Assembly: GCA_900696495.1 (NCBI GenBank)
Contig: CAADGI010000023.1
Span: 124,001-188,000, forward strand
Direction: 5' to 3'
DNA length: 64,000 nt
DNA from: an uncultured Alphaproteobacteria bacterium
GTDB lineage: Bacteria; Pseudomonadota; Alphaproteobacteria; Micavibrionales; Micavibrionaceae
Shown here: piece by piece, positions 45,793 to 56,967 of the stretch
Position numbering within the stretch: the first letter of the stretch is position 1
How the letters are laid out: every line of letters begins with the position of its first letter
Notes under the pieces: model-generated
The model's input: the letters and a program-made list of their open reading frames with translations, nothing else
Databases searched by the model: none
Told to the model about the DNA's origin: nothing
Position numbers and translations under genes: made by a program

Positions 45793-45849
45793 GAATTTCA
45801 TATAACGCGCTGGAATATGTGCAATTAATGCACTATTGTTACGGTTGTT

Positions 45850-46782
45850 ATGGGACAAGCAGCCGTGAGCGAACAGCAACAGCCTGATCATTTTCATACG
45901 GATTTAAGCGTAGGGGAAATTCTCCGCCGCACGCGCATTCATTATGAACAGAGCCTGCCGGATATCGAGCGGGCGCTGCGCATCCGCGCCTCCCAGCTCG
46001 AAGCCCTTGAAAACGGCAATTACGCCATGCTCCCGGGCCGGGTTTATATCATTGGATTCATTCGCTCTTATTCCGAATATCTCGGGCTGGACGGCGACAA
46101 GATGGTCAACCTGTTCAAGAAACAGGTCGGCGGCCGCGAAACGCCCAGCCCGACCATGAATTACCCCGTCATGGCTTCCGACACGAAAATGCCCCAGTTC
46201 TGGCAGATCGGCGTTTCCGTTGCCGCCGCTGTGGTGATTTTGGCCGTCTGGTTCGGCACGCGCGGCGAAGACCGCACCGCCGTCACCGAAGTGCCCCCGG
46301 TCGCGGAGAGCGCCGCGCCCGCTGCGACCACCCAACCGGAAACACCGGCAACCGCCCTGGAAACTGCCGGGCAAACTGAAACAACCCGGCAGGCCATGCC
46401 CCCGCAACCCGCGCCGGTCCAGAACGCGCCGCCGCCCGAACCCGCCGTGCCCGGAACAGCCACGGCCGCCGCCGCGCCATCCGCCGATACGGCCGTTCCG
46501 CCTCCGAAAGAGGAGGGCATCATCCTGAACATCAATGAAAACAGCTGGGTCGAAATCCGCGGCAAGGATGGCAAATCCATCGTTTCGCGCGTATTGCAGG
46601 CAGGCGACCGCTATTACGTCCCCGACCGCCCGGACCTCACCATTTCGCTCGGTAATTCCGGCGGCGTGACGCTCGAGGTCGACGGCAAGAAACTCAAGCC
46701 CCTCGGCGCGCCGGGCGAGGTTAAACGCAACGTCCCTCTCGACATGGCCTTCCTGAAAAAGAACTACGGACAAGGCGATTAG
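45850..46782 (+). CDS. RodZ-like helix-turn-helix/DUF4115 membrane protein
   Basis: A 310-aa protein with an N-terminal HTH domain (about 18-85; [20 protein letters not shown]), one membrane helix (about 115-135), a Pro/Ala/Thr-rich linker (about 145-215) and a C-terminal DUF4115 beta domain (about 220-300; [16 protein letters not shown]). This is the RodZ architecture, a cytoskeletal partner of MreB that maintains rod shape. GTG six codons in could be the real start. A CGTCATTGCGAG repeat follows before prfA, where ispG often lies in relatives. Confidence 0.88.
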   Translation: MGQAAVSEQQQPDHFHTDLSVGEILRRTRIHYEQSLPDIERALRIRASQLEALENGNYAMLPGRVYIIGFIRSYSEYLGLDGDKMVNLFKKQVGGRETPSPTMNYPVMASDTKMPQFWQIGVSVAAAVVILAVWFGTRGEDRTAVTEVPPVAESAAPAATTQPETPATALETAGQTETTRQAMPPQPAPVQNAPPPEPAVPGTATAAAAPSADTAVPPPKEEGIILNINENSWVEIRGKDGKSIVSRVLQAGDRYYVPDRPDLTISLGNSGGVTLEVDGKKLKPLGAPGEVKRNVPLDMAFLKKNYGQGD

Positions 46783-46800
46783 CTATGATCATTGCCTTGT

Positions 46801-46892
46801 CGTCATCGCGGGCCACCGAAGGTGGCGTGGCGATCCAGCTGGAAAGCAACATGACTCTGGATTGCTTCGTCACTTCGTTCCTTGCGATGACG
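46801..46892. repeat. CGTCATTGCGAG-type repeat, copy 3 (reverse orientation)
   Basis: On the reverse strand it reads CGTCATCGCAAGGA, then CGAAGCAATCCA and TGGATCGCCACGCCACC, ending CCCGCGATGACG. It lies directly upstream of prfA and supplies the spurious upstream in-frame codons of that gene. Confidence 0.8.
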
Positions 46893-46903
46893 AGGTTAAA
46901 AGT

Positions 46904-47968
46904 ATGTCTTTAAGGGAAAAACTGGCGTCCATAAAGGCGCGGCATGAGGAACTTGCGGCTTTGATGTCGGCGGGCAATCTCGGCGGCGACAAATTCGTAA
47001 AATACTCGCAGGAATATTCCTCGCTGACGCCCGTCGTCGAGGCCGCGACCGAATACGAAAAGGTGCTCAAGGAAAAAGAAGATCTCAATGAAATGCTGGA
47101 TGACCCGGAAATGCGCGATATTGCCTCCGGCGAGATGAAGGAGATTAATAAATTAATCCCCGAGCTCGAGCAGAAACTGAAACTCGCGCTTATCCCGAAA
47201 GACGAGGCCGACGCCAAAAACGCCATCCTTGAAATCCGCGCCGGCACCGGCGGGCAGGAGGCCTCGCTGTTCGCGGGCGATCTGTTCACGATGTACAAGG
47301 GCTATGCCGGGAATATGGGCTGGAAATTCGAGGTCCTGGAACTTTCGGAAACGGATATGGGCGGTTACAGCAAGATTATTTCACAAGTCACCGGTCATAA
47401 CGTATTTTCCCGTCTCAAATACGAATCCGGCGTTCACCGCGTCCAGCGCGTTCCGGAAACCGAGGCGCAGGGGCGCGTGCATACATCCGCCGCCACCGTC
47501 GCCGTTCTGCCCGAGGCCGAGGATGTCGACATCGTCATCAACCCGGCGGATTTGAAAATCGACACCTACCGCTCGCAGGGCGCCGGCGGCCAGCACGTCA
47601 ATAAAACCGAATCCGCCATCCGCATCACCCACATCCCGACGGGAACCGTGGTCGAAATGCAGGAGGAACGCTCCCAGCATAAAAACCGCGACAAGGCCAT
47701 GCGCATCCTCAAAACCCGCATCTATGACCAGCAGCGCCAGAAGCTGGATGCCGAACGGGCAAAAGACCGTAAAGACCAGGTCGGCTCCGGCGACCGCTCC
47801 GAGCGCATTCGCACCTACAACTTCCCGCAGGGCCGCGTGACCGACCACCGCATCAACCTGACGCTCTACAACATCGACGATGTCATGACCGGCAAGGCGC
47901 TGAACGAAGTGATCGAGGCCCTCATCACCGAAGACCAGGCCGCCGCGTTGGCGACTTTAGAAAGTTAA
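46904..47968 (+). CDS. prfA: Peptide chain release factor 1
   Basis: Recognises UAA and UAG stop codons and triggers peptide release. The 354-aa protein has the codon-recognition PxT motif (RVPETEAQG) and the GGQ loop ([12 protein letters not shown]) that PrmC methylates. The ATG at 46904 ([10 protein letters not shown]) is chosen; a longer frame back to 46862 is encoded by a repeat. It is followed by prmC with a repeat in the gap. Confidence 0.97.
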   Translation: MSLREKLASIKARHEELAALMSAGNLGGDKFVKYSQEYSSLTPVVEAATEYEKVLKEKEDLNEMLDDPEMRDIASGEMKEINKLIPELEQKLKLALIPKDEADAKNAILEIRAGTGGQEASLFAGDLFTMYKGYAGNMGWKFEVLELSETDMGGYSKIISQVTGHNVFSRLKYESGVHRVQRVPETEAQGRVHTSAATVAVLPEAEDVDIVINPADLKIDTYRSQGAGGQHVNKTESAIRITHIPTGTVVEMQEERSQHKNRDKAMRILKTRIYDQQRQKLDAERAKDRKDQVGSGDRSERIRTYNFPQGRVTDHRINLTLYNIDDVMTGKALNEVIEALITEDQAAALATLES

Positions 47969-47976
47969 AAAACCTT

Positions 47977-48096
47977 CGTCATTCCAGCGAAAGCTGGAAT
48001 CCATGGAAAGATTGAGAATAGTCTATACAATTCAGCGCAAATGGTTGGATGGATCCTGCCGCAGTTTACCCCTGCGTAGGCAGGGGCAGGGATGAC
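47977..48096. repeat. Two-hairpin palindromic repeat, copy 4
   Basis: Hairpin 1 ATTCCAGC-gaaa-GCTGGAAT (47981-48000) shows a paired G-C to A-T change relative to copy 1, keeping the stem. Hairpin 2 CCCCTGC-gtag-GCAGGGG (48069-48086) is followed by GGGATGAC. The 68-base spacer is longer than in the others. It fills the prfA-prmC gap. Confidence 0.8.
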
Positions 48097-48100
48097 GATT

Positions 48101-48943
48101 ATGCAGTTGGCAGAAATTTATCAGCAAATAATCCAAAAAATGACAGAAGCGGGCATTGAATCGCCCGCCCTCGAGGCCCGCCGCCTGATCAAACGCCATT
48201 TCAACATCGACTGGGCTGAAATCGTCGCCAGCCCGGCTAAAACCCTGCCGGACACAACAGCCCTCGAAAACGACCTGCGCCGCCGCCTGTCCGGCGAGCC
48301 GCTCTCCCGGATCGAGGGCGTCCGGGAATTCCGCGGCCTCGAATTCACGCTGGGCCCGGACACGCTGGACCCGAGGCCCGAAACCGAGATCCTCGTCGAC
48401 TGGGCCCTCGAATTGTTTCACGGGAAACATCCGGAGCGGATTCTGGACCTTGGCACCGGCACGGGCTGCATTCCCATCTGTTTGCTGAAGGAATGGCAAG
48501 CTACGCGCGGGCTCGCCACCGACATCGCCCCCGGGGCGCTCGAAATCGCCCGCAGGAATGCCGAAACGCATAAAGTCGCCGACCGTCTCGACTTCCAGCT
48601 TGCTGACTGGGGGCAGGGAATCGAGGGCCGGTTCGACTTGGTTGTGTCGAATCCGCCCTACATTCCCGAATCCGGTATCGGAATCCTTCAAAAAGAGGTG
48701 CGGAATCACGATCCGATTCTGGCCCTGGACGGGGGATTCGACGGCCTGCAAGCCTATGGCAAGATTTTTTCCGCGCTTTCCCGCCTGTTAAAACCGGCCG
48801 GAAAAGCCCTGTTCGAGATCGGCGCCGGGCAAGAGGCCGATATTGAGCGACTCGCGGGAAAATATAGGATTCGCATCGAGGCCGTACGCCCGGATTATGC
48901 TGGAATTACAAGGGTTGTGGAAATCTCCAATGGGGATAAATAA
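48101..48943 (+). CDS. prmC: Peptide chain release factor N5-glutamine methyltransferase
   Basis: Methylates the glutamine of the GGQ motif in release factors. The 280-aa protein has the SAM motif LDLGTGTGCIPICLL and the NPPY active-site motif (SNPPYIPESG). An ATG at 48101 (MQLAEIYQQI) is preferred over one nine bases upstream that derives from the repeat end. It lies in the conserved prfA-prmC-DUF4167-clpB order. Confidence 0.95.
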   Translation: MQLAEIYQQIIQKMTEAGIESPALEARRLIKRHFNIDWAEIVASPAKTLPDTTALENDLRRRLSGEPLSRIEGVREFRGLEFTLGPDTLDPRPETEILVDWALELFHGKHPERILDLGTGTGCIPICLLKEWQATRGLATDIAPGALEIARRNAETHKVADRLDFQLADWGQGIEGRFDLVVSNPPYIPESGIGILQKEVRNHDPILALDGGFDGLQAYGKIFSALSRLLKPAGKALFEIGAGQEADIERLAGKYRIRIEAVRPDYAGITRVVEISNGDK

Positions 48944-48989
48944 AAAAAAGCTTGCGCGCCCTGCTTGTTAAAAAAGCCCCGGGCGGTAG

Positions 48990-49108
48990 GTTGGACTGGT
49001 TCCGACATCTTGAACTGCTGGTGCTGTTCCGGACGGAAATTGGAAAACCCAACATATGGTATTTGGGGGTGCCAGAATTCACCTAGGGCTGGTCATGTCC
49101 TGGTGAAT
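48990..49108 (+). ncRNA. Possible structured leader upstream of DUF4167
   Basis: The 227-base gap between prmC and the DUF4167 gene contains nested stems: GTTGG 48990-48994 with CCAAC 49049-49053, TTCCG 49000-49004 with CGGAA 49034-49038, and a separate hairpin at 49077-49108 (ATTCACC-t-AGG with CCT-GGTGAAT). It ends about 60 bases before the start codon. It could be a regulatory leader or a small RNA; no known family was matched. Confidence 0.3.
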
Positions 49109-49170
49109 CAGGTAAGGTGTACGTGTATGCCAAAAATAGAAAAAGATTAACACAAACAACGGATAAAGCT

Positions 49171-49629
49171 ATGAGACACGGGACTACAGGCAGACGCCAC
49201 CGTCATAGGGGCAACAATAACAATAACGGTAATAATGGTGGCGGCCGCAGGAATAATGGCGGCGGACACCATAGAATGCAGGTCTTTGACAGCAACGGCC
49301 CGGATGTACGTATCCGCGGAACGGCGCACCAGGTCTGCGAAAAATACCTTACCCTGGCAAAAGATGCGGCCGCCGCGGGCGACCGGATCGTCGCCGAGAA
49401 CTACCTTCAACATGCCGAGCATTATCAACGCATTATCAACTCTTTTGAAGAAGATGTGCGCCAGCAATCCGGCGGATTCCAGCGTCCCGGCCAGAATACG
49501 GCAGGGGAGCCCAACGGCAACACCAACAGGGATGATTTAGCCTTGCCCGCCAGCATCTTGGGCGGCAATGCTAATGCAAAACCTGCGGAAGCTTCAGCCC
49601 AACGTACGGGCGAACTGACCACGGCCTGA
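49171..49629 (+). CDS. DUF4167 domain protein
   Basis: A 152-aa protein beginning with a basic, Asn/Gly-rich low-complexity region (RRHRHRGNNNNNGNNGG), then the DUF4167 core (about residues 35-110; VFDSNGPDVRIRGTAHQVCEKYLTLAKD-type) with a YLQHAEHYQRI helix, and a disordered tail. Found between prmC and clpB in many Alphaproteobacteria. The RG/N-rich start suggests RNA binding, but no function is known. The start at 49171 is used; the frame is open upstream. Confidence 0.88.
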   Translation: MRHGTTGRRHRHRGNNNNNGNNGGGRRNNGGGHHRMQVFDSNGPDVRIRGTAHQVCEKYLTLAKDAAAAGDRIVAENYLQHAEHYQRIINSFEEDVRQQSGGFQRPGQNTAGEPNGNTNRDDLALPASILGGNANAKPAEASAQRTGELTTA

Positions 49630-49664
49630 GACGGCTTCATTTGAATAATTCTGCGTAATAATCG

Positions 49665-49692
49665 GGCGGCCTTTCAGCTGCCTTATTTTTTG
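49665..49692 (+). terminator. Rho-independent terminator after DUF4167
   Basis: GGCGGC and GCTGCC form a 6-bp stem with one G-U pair and a 6-base loop, then a T-rich run (TTATTTTTTG). Thirty-five bases after the stop codon. Confidence 0.65.
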
Positions 49693-49822
49693 TAATTTAT
49701 TTCAATAAGTTAATTTATTTTCTTAAACTAAAATATCAACTAAAACCGGTGTGATAATATTGGCTTTTATGTCCATATGAAAATAAAGGGAATAGCAATA
49801 AACAGCGCCTAAAATAAGAAAA

Positions 49823-49842
49823 GCCCGGCATATTGACCGGGC
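49823..49842 (+). promoter_or_regulatory. Small hairpin in the clpB leader
   Basis: GCCCGG-catattga-CCGGGC lies 25 bases ahead of the clpB start. It could act in translation control or as a weak terminator; low certainty. No clear heat-shock sigma promoter was identified. Confidence 0.3.
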
Positions 49843-49867
49843 CGCGGTTTAAATTACTATCAGTGCC

Positions 49868-52489
<2,622 letters not shown>

Positions 52490-52575
52490 GCTGCCCTGCG
52501 TTGATTAGGAGGCCGTTTTTAGGTACATTAAGGGCTGTTCTTTCTGCGTTTCCCGCCAGTCCAGGCCCTAGTTCA

Positions 52576-53397
52576 ATGCTCAAAAGATTTCTGCTCCTCG
52601 GCGTGCTCGCCAGCCTTTCGTCCTGCGCCTATACGCTGGACAAACAGATCCAGGACATCACCGTCGTCACGCCGGGGGCCGAGGACGCCGTCTGCTACAT
52701 GTATGTCGACGGCCTGCGCTATAAATTCTTCCCGCCGCAGACCATGAACATCACCAAGTCGCGCCAGGACCTCGTGGTCGACTGCCTCGCGCCGCAGAAC
52801 CGCCGCCGCAAGGTCATAATCGAACCGACCTTGTCCGAGCATGCGCCGCTGAATGTCACCAACGGAATCATCCCGGGCACCACATGGGACATCGCCTCGA
52901 ATTCCATGTTCACCTATCCGGATGTGGTAACCGTCGATTTCACCAGCGCCCAGCCGATGCCCGAGGCGCTGCCCGCCCAGAACAATCCCGACATCCGCCA
53001 GCCCGAGGATTACGACCTCGAGGAATTCACCTCCGGCCTGCCGCGCCTGAACTCCGACCGCGGCGCGACCAGGCCGCAACTTCTGCGCCGCGGCGGCAAG
53101 CCTGCGCCTGAGGTTTCCTATACGAGCAGCGGCATAACACCGCATACCGGCCCCGGCAAACCCGCCGACAAGGCCGATAGCATCGGCAGCGTGATCGATG
53201 GCCTGACGACGCCGTCGAAACCCCTGACGGCTCCTGCGCCGGAACCTGCGCCGGCGCCCGTCGCGGCACCGGCCGCAACCGCTCCTGCGTCTGACCCGAA
53301 CGCCGTCGGCCCGATTGCGCCGTACCCGTTAAAGGCCAAACCCGCACCGGCAGGCGAACAATCCGGCCCGCCGATTCCGCTGGCGCCGGAAAAATAA
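52576..53397 (+). CDS. Putative lipoprotein with Ala/Pro-rich tail
   Basis: A 273-aa lipoprotein: signal peptide with lipobox LSSC (MLKRFLLLGVLASLSSCAY). The N-terminal 110 residues after the Cys form a beta-rich domain (VCYMYVDGLRYKFFPPQ), and the last 120 residues are low-complexity Ala/Pro. The frame is open back to 52270, but that part is in clpB in another frame, so the ATG at 52576 is right. No family was recognised. It precedes the Mur ligase gene by 17 bases and is probably co-transcribed. Confidence 0.78.
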   Translation: MLKRFLLLGVLASLSSCAYTLDKQIQDITVVTPGAEDAVCYMYVDGLRYKFFPPQTMNITKSRQDLVVDCLAPQNRRRKVIIEPTLSEHAPLNVTNGIIPGTTWDIASNSMFTYPDVVTVDFTSAQPMPEALPAQNNPDIRQPEDYDLEEFTSGLPRLNSDRGATRPQLLRRGGKPAPEVSYTSSGITPHTGPGKPADKADSIGSVIDGLTTPSKPLTAPAPEPAPAPVAAPAATAPASDPNAVGPIAPYPLKAKPAPAGEQSGPPIPLAPEK

Positions 53398-53414
53398 AAT
53401 TCTAAAATCCATTC

Positions 53415-54737
53415 ATGTCAGTCGATAAAAGCTATTTTTTCTGCGGCATCGGCGGCAGCGGCATGATGCCTCTCGCCGCCATCCTGCGCGCGCAAGGCGC
53501 GGGCGTGACCGGTTCCGACCGCGCCTATGACAAGGGGGATTCCAAAGACAAATTCGCGCGGCTGGAAAAACTCGGCATCAAGCTGGTGCCGCAGGATGGA
53601 AAACATGTGACGGGCGATATGCTGGTTGTTTCCAGCGCCATCGAGGATTCAATTCCAGACGTTGCCGCCGCAAAAGCGAAGAAAATTCCCATTCTCAAGC
53701 GTGCCGAATTGTTGACACAATTATTCAACGCGCATGAAACGCGTATCGCCGTTGCAGGCACCAGCGGCAAATCCTCCGTCACGGGCATGATCGCGACGAT
53801 GCTGGAAGGGTGCGGCCTCGACCCGACCGTCATGAACGGCGCGGTGATAAAGAATTTTGTCGAACCCGGCAATATGCGCGTCGGACAGGGCGGCGTGTTC
53901 GTCACCGAAACAGACGAAAGCGACGGCACCGTCGCGCTGTTCAACCCGTCCGTGGCCGTCATCACCAATATCACCCTCGATCACAAGGGATTCGATGAGC
54001 TGGAAAAACTCTTCGGCGAATTGGCCGGGAAGGCGGGCATCGCGGTTCTGAATATGGACGATGAGCGCGTCGCAAAACTGAAAACCGGAAAAGCGATCGG
54101 TTTCAAATTAAGCGACGCAAAAAACATAAAATATTTACCGGGCGGTGTTTCATTCGATTATGAAGATCATCCTGTCAAACTCAAAACCCCCGGCGAGCAT
54201 AATGTCATGAATGCGCTGGCCGCCCTCGGCGTGGCCAAAGCCCTGGGCCTCGATACAAAGAAGGCCATTGCCGCTCTCGAAAAATTCGAAGGCATCAGGC
54301 GCCGCTTTGAAATCGTCGGCGCGAAGAACGGAATCACCGTTATCGACGATTTCGCGCATAACCCCGATAAAATCGCCGCAACTCTCAAAACGCTGAAACA
54401 GTTTCCGGGTCGCCTGATCGTCATGTTCCAGCCGCACGGCTTCGGCCCGCTGAAACTCATGGGTCGTGAAATCGCCGCCGCTTTCAAAGATAATTTAGGC
54501 AGGGACGATATTCTGTTGATGCCCGAAGCCTATTACGCCGGTGGTACGGCGGACCGCTCCGTCACGGCCAAAGATGTCGTGGAATGGGTGGGGCCGCAGG
54601 CGCAATGGTTTGAAAAACGCAGCCTCATCGCGCCCGTCATTCTCTCAAAAGCCCAAAGCGGCGACCGCGTCATCATCATGGGCGCACGCGACGACACGCT
54701 CAGCGATTTCGCAAAGGAAATATTGAAAAATTTGTAA
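53415..54737 (+). CDS. Mur ligase family protein (MurC/Mpl-like)
   Basis: A 440-aa ATP-dependent ligase of the Mur family. N-terminal FCGIGGSGMMPLA resembles the UDP-binding region of MurC/Mpl; the P-loop is AGTSGKSSVTG, followed by the carbamylated-Lys region (ETDESDGTV) and the C-terminal domain (IDDFAHNPDKIAATL). This places it near UDP-N-acetylmuramate-peptide ligases, either MurC or the recycling ligase Mpl. No other dcw genes are near, so a recycling role is more likely. Confidence 0.8.
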   Translation: MSVDKSYFFCGIGGSGMMPLAAILRAQGAGVTGSDRAYDKGDSKDKFARLEKLGIKLVPQDGKHVTGDMLVVSSAIEDSIPDVAAAKAKKIPILKRAELLTQLFNAHETRIAVAGTSGKSSVTGMIATMLEGCGLDPTVMNGAVIKNFVEPGNMRVGQGGVFVTETDESDGTVALFNPSVAVITNITLDHKGFDELEKLFGELAGKAGIAVLNMDDERVAKLKTGKAIGFKLSDAKNIKYLPGGVSFDYEDHPVKLKTPGEHNVMNALAALGVAKALGLDTKKAIAALEKFEGIRRRFEIVGAKNGITVIDDFAHNPDKIAATLKTLKQFPGRLIVMFQPHGFGPLKLMGREIAAAFKDNLGRDDILLMPEAYYAGGTADRSVTAKDVVEWVGPQAQWFEKRSLIAPVILSKAQSGDRVIIMGARDDTLSDFAKEILKNL

Positions 54738-54800
54738 AACACAAAGATCACTAAGTTAAACAAGGTTTCTGCTTTATCGAATTTTGTGTCGCTTTGTGTT
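54738..54800. repeat. Inverted repeat AACACAAAG/CTTTGTGTT
   Basis: The 9-bp arms are perfectly complementary and enclose about 45 AT-rich bases between the convergent Mur ligase and aminopeptidase genes. It may be a bidirectional terminator or a member of the same type as 42140-42190. Confidence 0.5.
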
Positions 54801-54806
54801 AAAGAT

Positions 54807-55241
54807 TTATTTTTTATATTTTTCTTCTAAAAGAGAAAACACCGCGCGTAACCCGCAATCGGCCCCGCCGCGCGGGCGGCCCGGCTTGCCGATATGCTCC
54901 CATGCATAGGTATCAATGTGAATCCAGTCGGGTTTGCCGGTCAGAAAGCGTTCAAGAAACAGCGCGCTATACATCAGGTCCCCCGGCACGCCGGAACTGT
55001 TCTGCATGTCGGCCACCGCGCTGTTATTGTGGATTTGATAAGGCTGCCACAGCGGCATGGGCCAGAGCGGGTCTTCGGCCATGAAGGAAATTTTCTTCAG
55101 TTGATCCGAAATTTTATCGTTGTTCGTAAAGAAGGCGGGAATGTCGGGGCCAAGCGCCGCGCGCGCCGAACCGGTCAGCGTCGCGTAATCGATCAGCAAT
55201 CCCGGCTTGCCCTCGCAGGCATACGTCAGCGTATCAGCCAA
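54807..55241 (-). CDS. Leucyl aminopeptidase, C-terminal part (frameshifted)
   Basis: The 144-codon frame continues the M17 leucyl aminopeptidase that starts at 56197. Its first residues LADTLTYACEGKPG are the expected continuation of NTDAEGRL, and LIDYATLTGSARAALG is a typical M17 segment. A single base seems missing at 55240-55242 (a run of three A on the plus strand where four would restore the frame). It has no ribosome-binding site of its own. Confidence 0.8.
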   Translation of the reverse strand: MADTLTYACEGKPGLLIDYATLTGSARAALGPDIPAFFTNNDKISDQLKKISFMAEDPLWPMPLWQPYQIHNNSAVADMQNSSGVPGDLMYSALFLERFLTGKPDWIHIDTYAWEHIGKPGRPRGGADCGLRAVFSLLEEKYKK

Positions 55242-56197
55242 ATCAACCGCCCCTCGGCGTCCGTGTTGGTGTTCTCCACCGTCAAACCTTTGCGGCTTTT
55301 GAAAATATCACCGGGACGGAAGGAATGGCCGTCGACGGAATTTTCCACCGCCGGAATCAAAATCCGCAGCCGCACTTTTAACTTGGCACTCATGATCAAA
55401 TTGCCGAGCGCCAGCGCATGCGCCGCGCCGCCCATATCCTTTTTCATCAGCGCCATGTTGCCGGTCGGCTTCAAATTCAGCCCGCCCGTATCAAACGCCA
55501 CGCCCTTGCCGACAATCGTAAGCTTCGGATTTTTCGGATTGCCCCAGTTGATGTCGATCAGCCTCGGCCTGCGCGGCGAGCCGTCGCCCACCGCGTAAAT
55601 CAGCGGGAAGTTCTTCGTCAGCAGGTCCCTGTCTTTAATGACGGATATTTTCGCGCTGTGCGCGCCAGCCAGTTTGCGCGCCGCCGCCTCGATCTCTGCC
55701 GGCCCCATATCGTTCGACGGCGTGGTGACAAGATCACGCACCATGAACACGGATTCGACCAGCGCCTTGACGCGCTTCTTGTCGGCCTTTTTATTCCACA
55801 CCAGCGCGGGCGTTTTGCCCGACGGCTTTTTGTAAGCCGAAAACTCATACCCCGCGAGCGCCCAGCCCATATAGGCGTTCTCCAGGTCCTTCACGTCAAC
55901 GCCCTGCAGGGAAAAACTCGCGCTTTTGATAAAATCGGCGGCGAAGTTTTTGCGGATATAATCGACCGCCGGGGACAGGGCATAAACCGAGAAGGGCATG
56001 CCGACCCCTGCGACAATGCCGCCGGGAATCAAAACCACCGCCCCGGCGCGGCCCGTATAGCCCAGATTCTTCATCCCGGCCTTCACGTCCCTGGACTGCT
56101 TTTTCAGCCATGCCGGAAAGCTTTTCTCCGTCACGACATGGACGGCGATATCGGTTTTGCGCTTTTTATCGAGGAGGAACGAGGCGAAATTGGTCAT
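55226..56197 (-). CDS. Leucyl aminopeptidase, N-terminal part (frameshifted)
   Basis: M17 (PepA/PepB-like) metallo-aminopeptidase removing N-terminal residues from peptides. This part holds the N-terminal domain and most active-site residues: Lys/Asp in GKGVAFDTGGLNLKP, Asp in MKKDMGGAA, and NTDAEGR at the end. The reading frame then shifts and stops after WLIR. The ATG at 56197 (MTNFASFLLDKK) is chosen; the frame continues upstream into a palindromic repeat. Together with the C-terminal part the protein would be about 460 aa, normal for the family. Sequencing error or recent mutation are both possible. Confidence 0.85.
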   Translation of the reverse strand: MTNFASFLLDKKRKTDIAVHVVTEKSFPAWLKKQSRDVKAGMKNLGYTGRAGAVVLIPGGIVAGVGMPFSVYALSPAVDYIRKNFAADFIKSASFSLQGVDVKDLENAYMGWALAGYEFSAYKKPSGKTPALVWNKKADKKRVKALVESVFMVRDLVTTPSNDMGPAEIEAAARKLAGAHSAKISVIKDRDLLTKNFPLIYAVGDGSPRRPRLIDINWGNPKNPKLTIVGKGVAFDTGGLNLKPTGNMALMKKDMGGAAHALALGNLIMSAKLKVRLRILIPAVENSVDGHSFRPGDIFKSRKGLTVENTNTDAEGRLIWLIR

Positions 56198-56226
56198 GGT
56201 TAATTTATAGCCGTTTTTTCCTTCAT

Positions 56227-56285
56227 CGTCATCCCCCGGCTTGACCGGGGGATCCATGGATTCCCCGCTTGCGCGGGGAACGACG
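56227..56285. repeat. Two-hairpin palindromic repeat, copy 5
   Basis: Hairpin 1 ATCCCCCGG-cttga-CCGGGGGAT (56231-56253) and hairpin 2 TTCCCCGC-ttgc-GCGGGGAA (56261-56280), preceded by CGTC and followed by CGACG. It sits in the divergent spacer between the aminopeptidase and DTW genes. Confidence 0.85.
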
Positions 56286-56304
56286 CCAGAGGTATCGTCC
56301 CGCC

Positions 56305-56922
56305 ATGGACGATATCTGCCCTAAATGCGAAAAGCTTGTGAAGCTCTGCGTCTGCGATGCGGTCACACCGGTGGATAACCGCATCTTCGTCCTGATTCTG
56401 CGCCACCCGCAGGAACAGGACCGGAAATTAGGCACCGCCAAAATCGCCACGCTCCAGCTTAAAAACGCCGCGCTCAAAACCGGCCTGTCATGGGCGAATT
56501 TGTCCAGGGCTTCCGGCATCCCGGACTCCGACCCGAAAAAATGGGGCGTGCTCTACCTCGGCACCGCGAAAACGTCGCAGCCTTTGCCGCCCGCGCCGTT
56601 GACCGTTCTCAACAGGAAGGGCGGCGTCGCCGGGGATCAATCCGTTCTTGACGACCTTGTGGGCATTATCCTGCTCGACGGCACATGGCAGCAGGCCAAG
56701 GCGCTGTGGTGGCGCAATGCCTGGATGCTGAAATGCCGCCGCCTGGTGCTCCAGCCGCCGAATGTCTCGCTCTACGGTAATCTGAGAAAAGAACCGCGCA
56801 AGGAAAGCGTTTCGACCATCGAGGCCGCCGCCTATACGCTCGCCGCGCTTGAAAAGGATGACAGCCTCGCGGAAAAAATCCTGCCGCCCTTCAAGCTGCT
56901 CCTGAAAAAGGCGCGCGCATAA
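56305..56922 (+). CDS. DTW-domain tRNA-uridine aminocarboxypropyltransferase-like protein
   Basis: A 205-aa DTW-domain protein. Members such as TapT add the aminocarboxypropyl group of SAM to uridine 47 in tRNA. The N-terminal CPKCEK and CVC cysteines and the DGTW motif (LLDGTWQQAKAL) are visible, along with a late RKESVSTIEAAAY. ATG at 56305 (MDDICPKCEK) is chosen; the longer frame is repeat-encoded. It ends just before a terminator shared with the convergent lipoprotein gene. Confidence 0.88.
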   Translation: MDDICPKCEKLVKLCVCDAVTPVDNRIFVLILRHPQEQDRKLGTAKIATLQLKNAALKTGLSWANLSRASGIPDSDPKKWGVLYLGTAKTSQPLPPAPLTVLNRKGGVAGDQSVLDDLVGIILLDGTWQQAKALWWRNAWMLKCRRLVLQPPNVSLYGNLRKEPRKESVSTIEAAAYTLAALEKDDSLAEKILPPFKLLLKKARA

Positions 56923-56926
56923 AAAA

Positions 56927-56951
56927 GAGAGCCCGCTCTCCGCGGACTCTC
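56927..56951. terminator. Bidirectional terminator-like hairpin
   Basis: GAGAG-c-CCGC-tctcc-GCGG-a-CTCTC forms a hairpin with one internal mismatch between the convergent DTW and lipoprotein genes. A short run of A precedes it and T follows. Confidence 0.55.
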
Positions 56952-56967
56952 GCTTTCACTTTGTCTC

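Noticed and set aside
46862-46903. Longer N-terminus of prfA
   Set aside because: The 14 extra codons are encoded by a repeat and do not match RF1; [10 protein letters not shown] is the usual start.
48960-49110. Signal recognition particle or 6S RNA
   Set aside because: The conserved SRP loop and the 6S bubble were not found; only generic stems are present.
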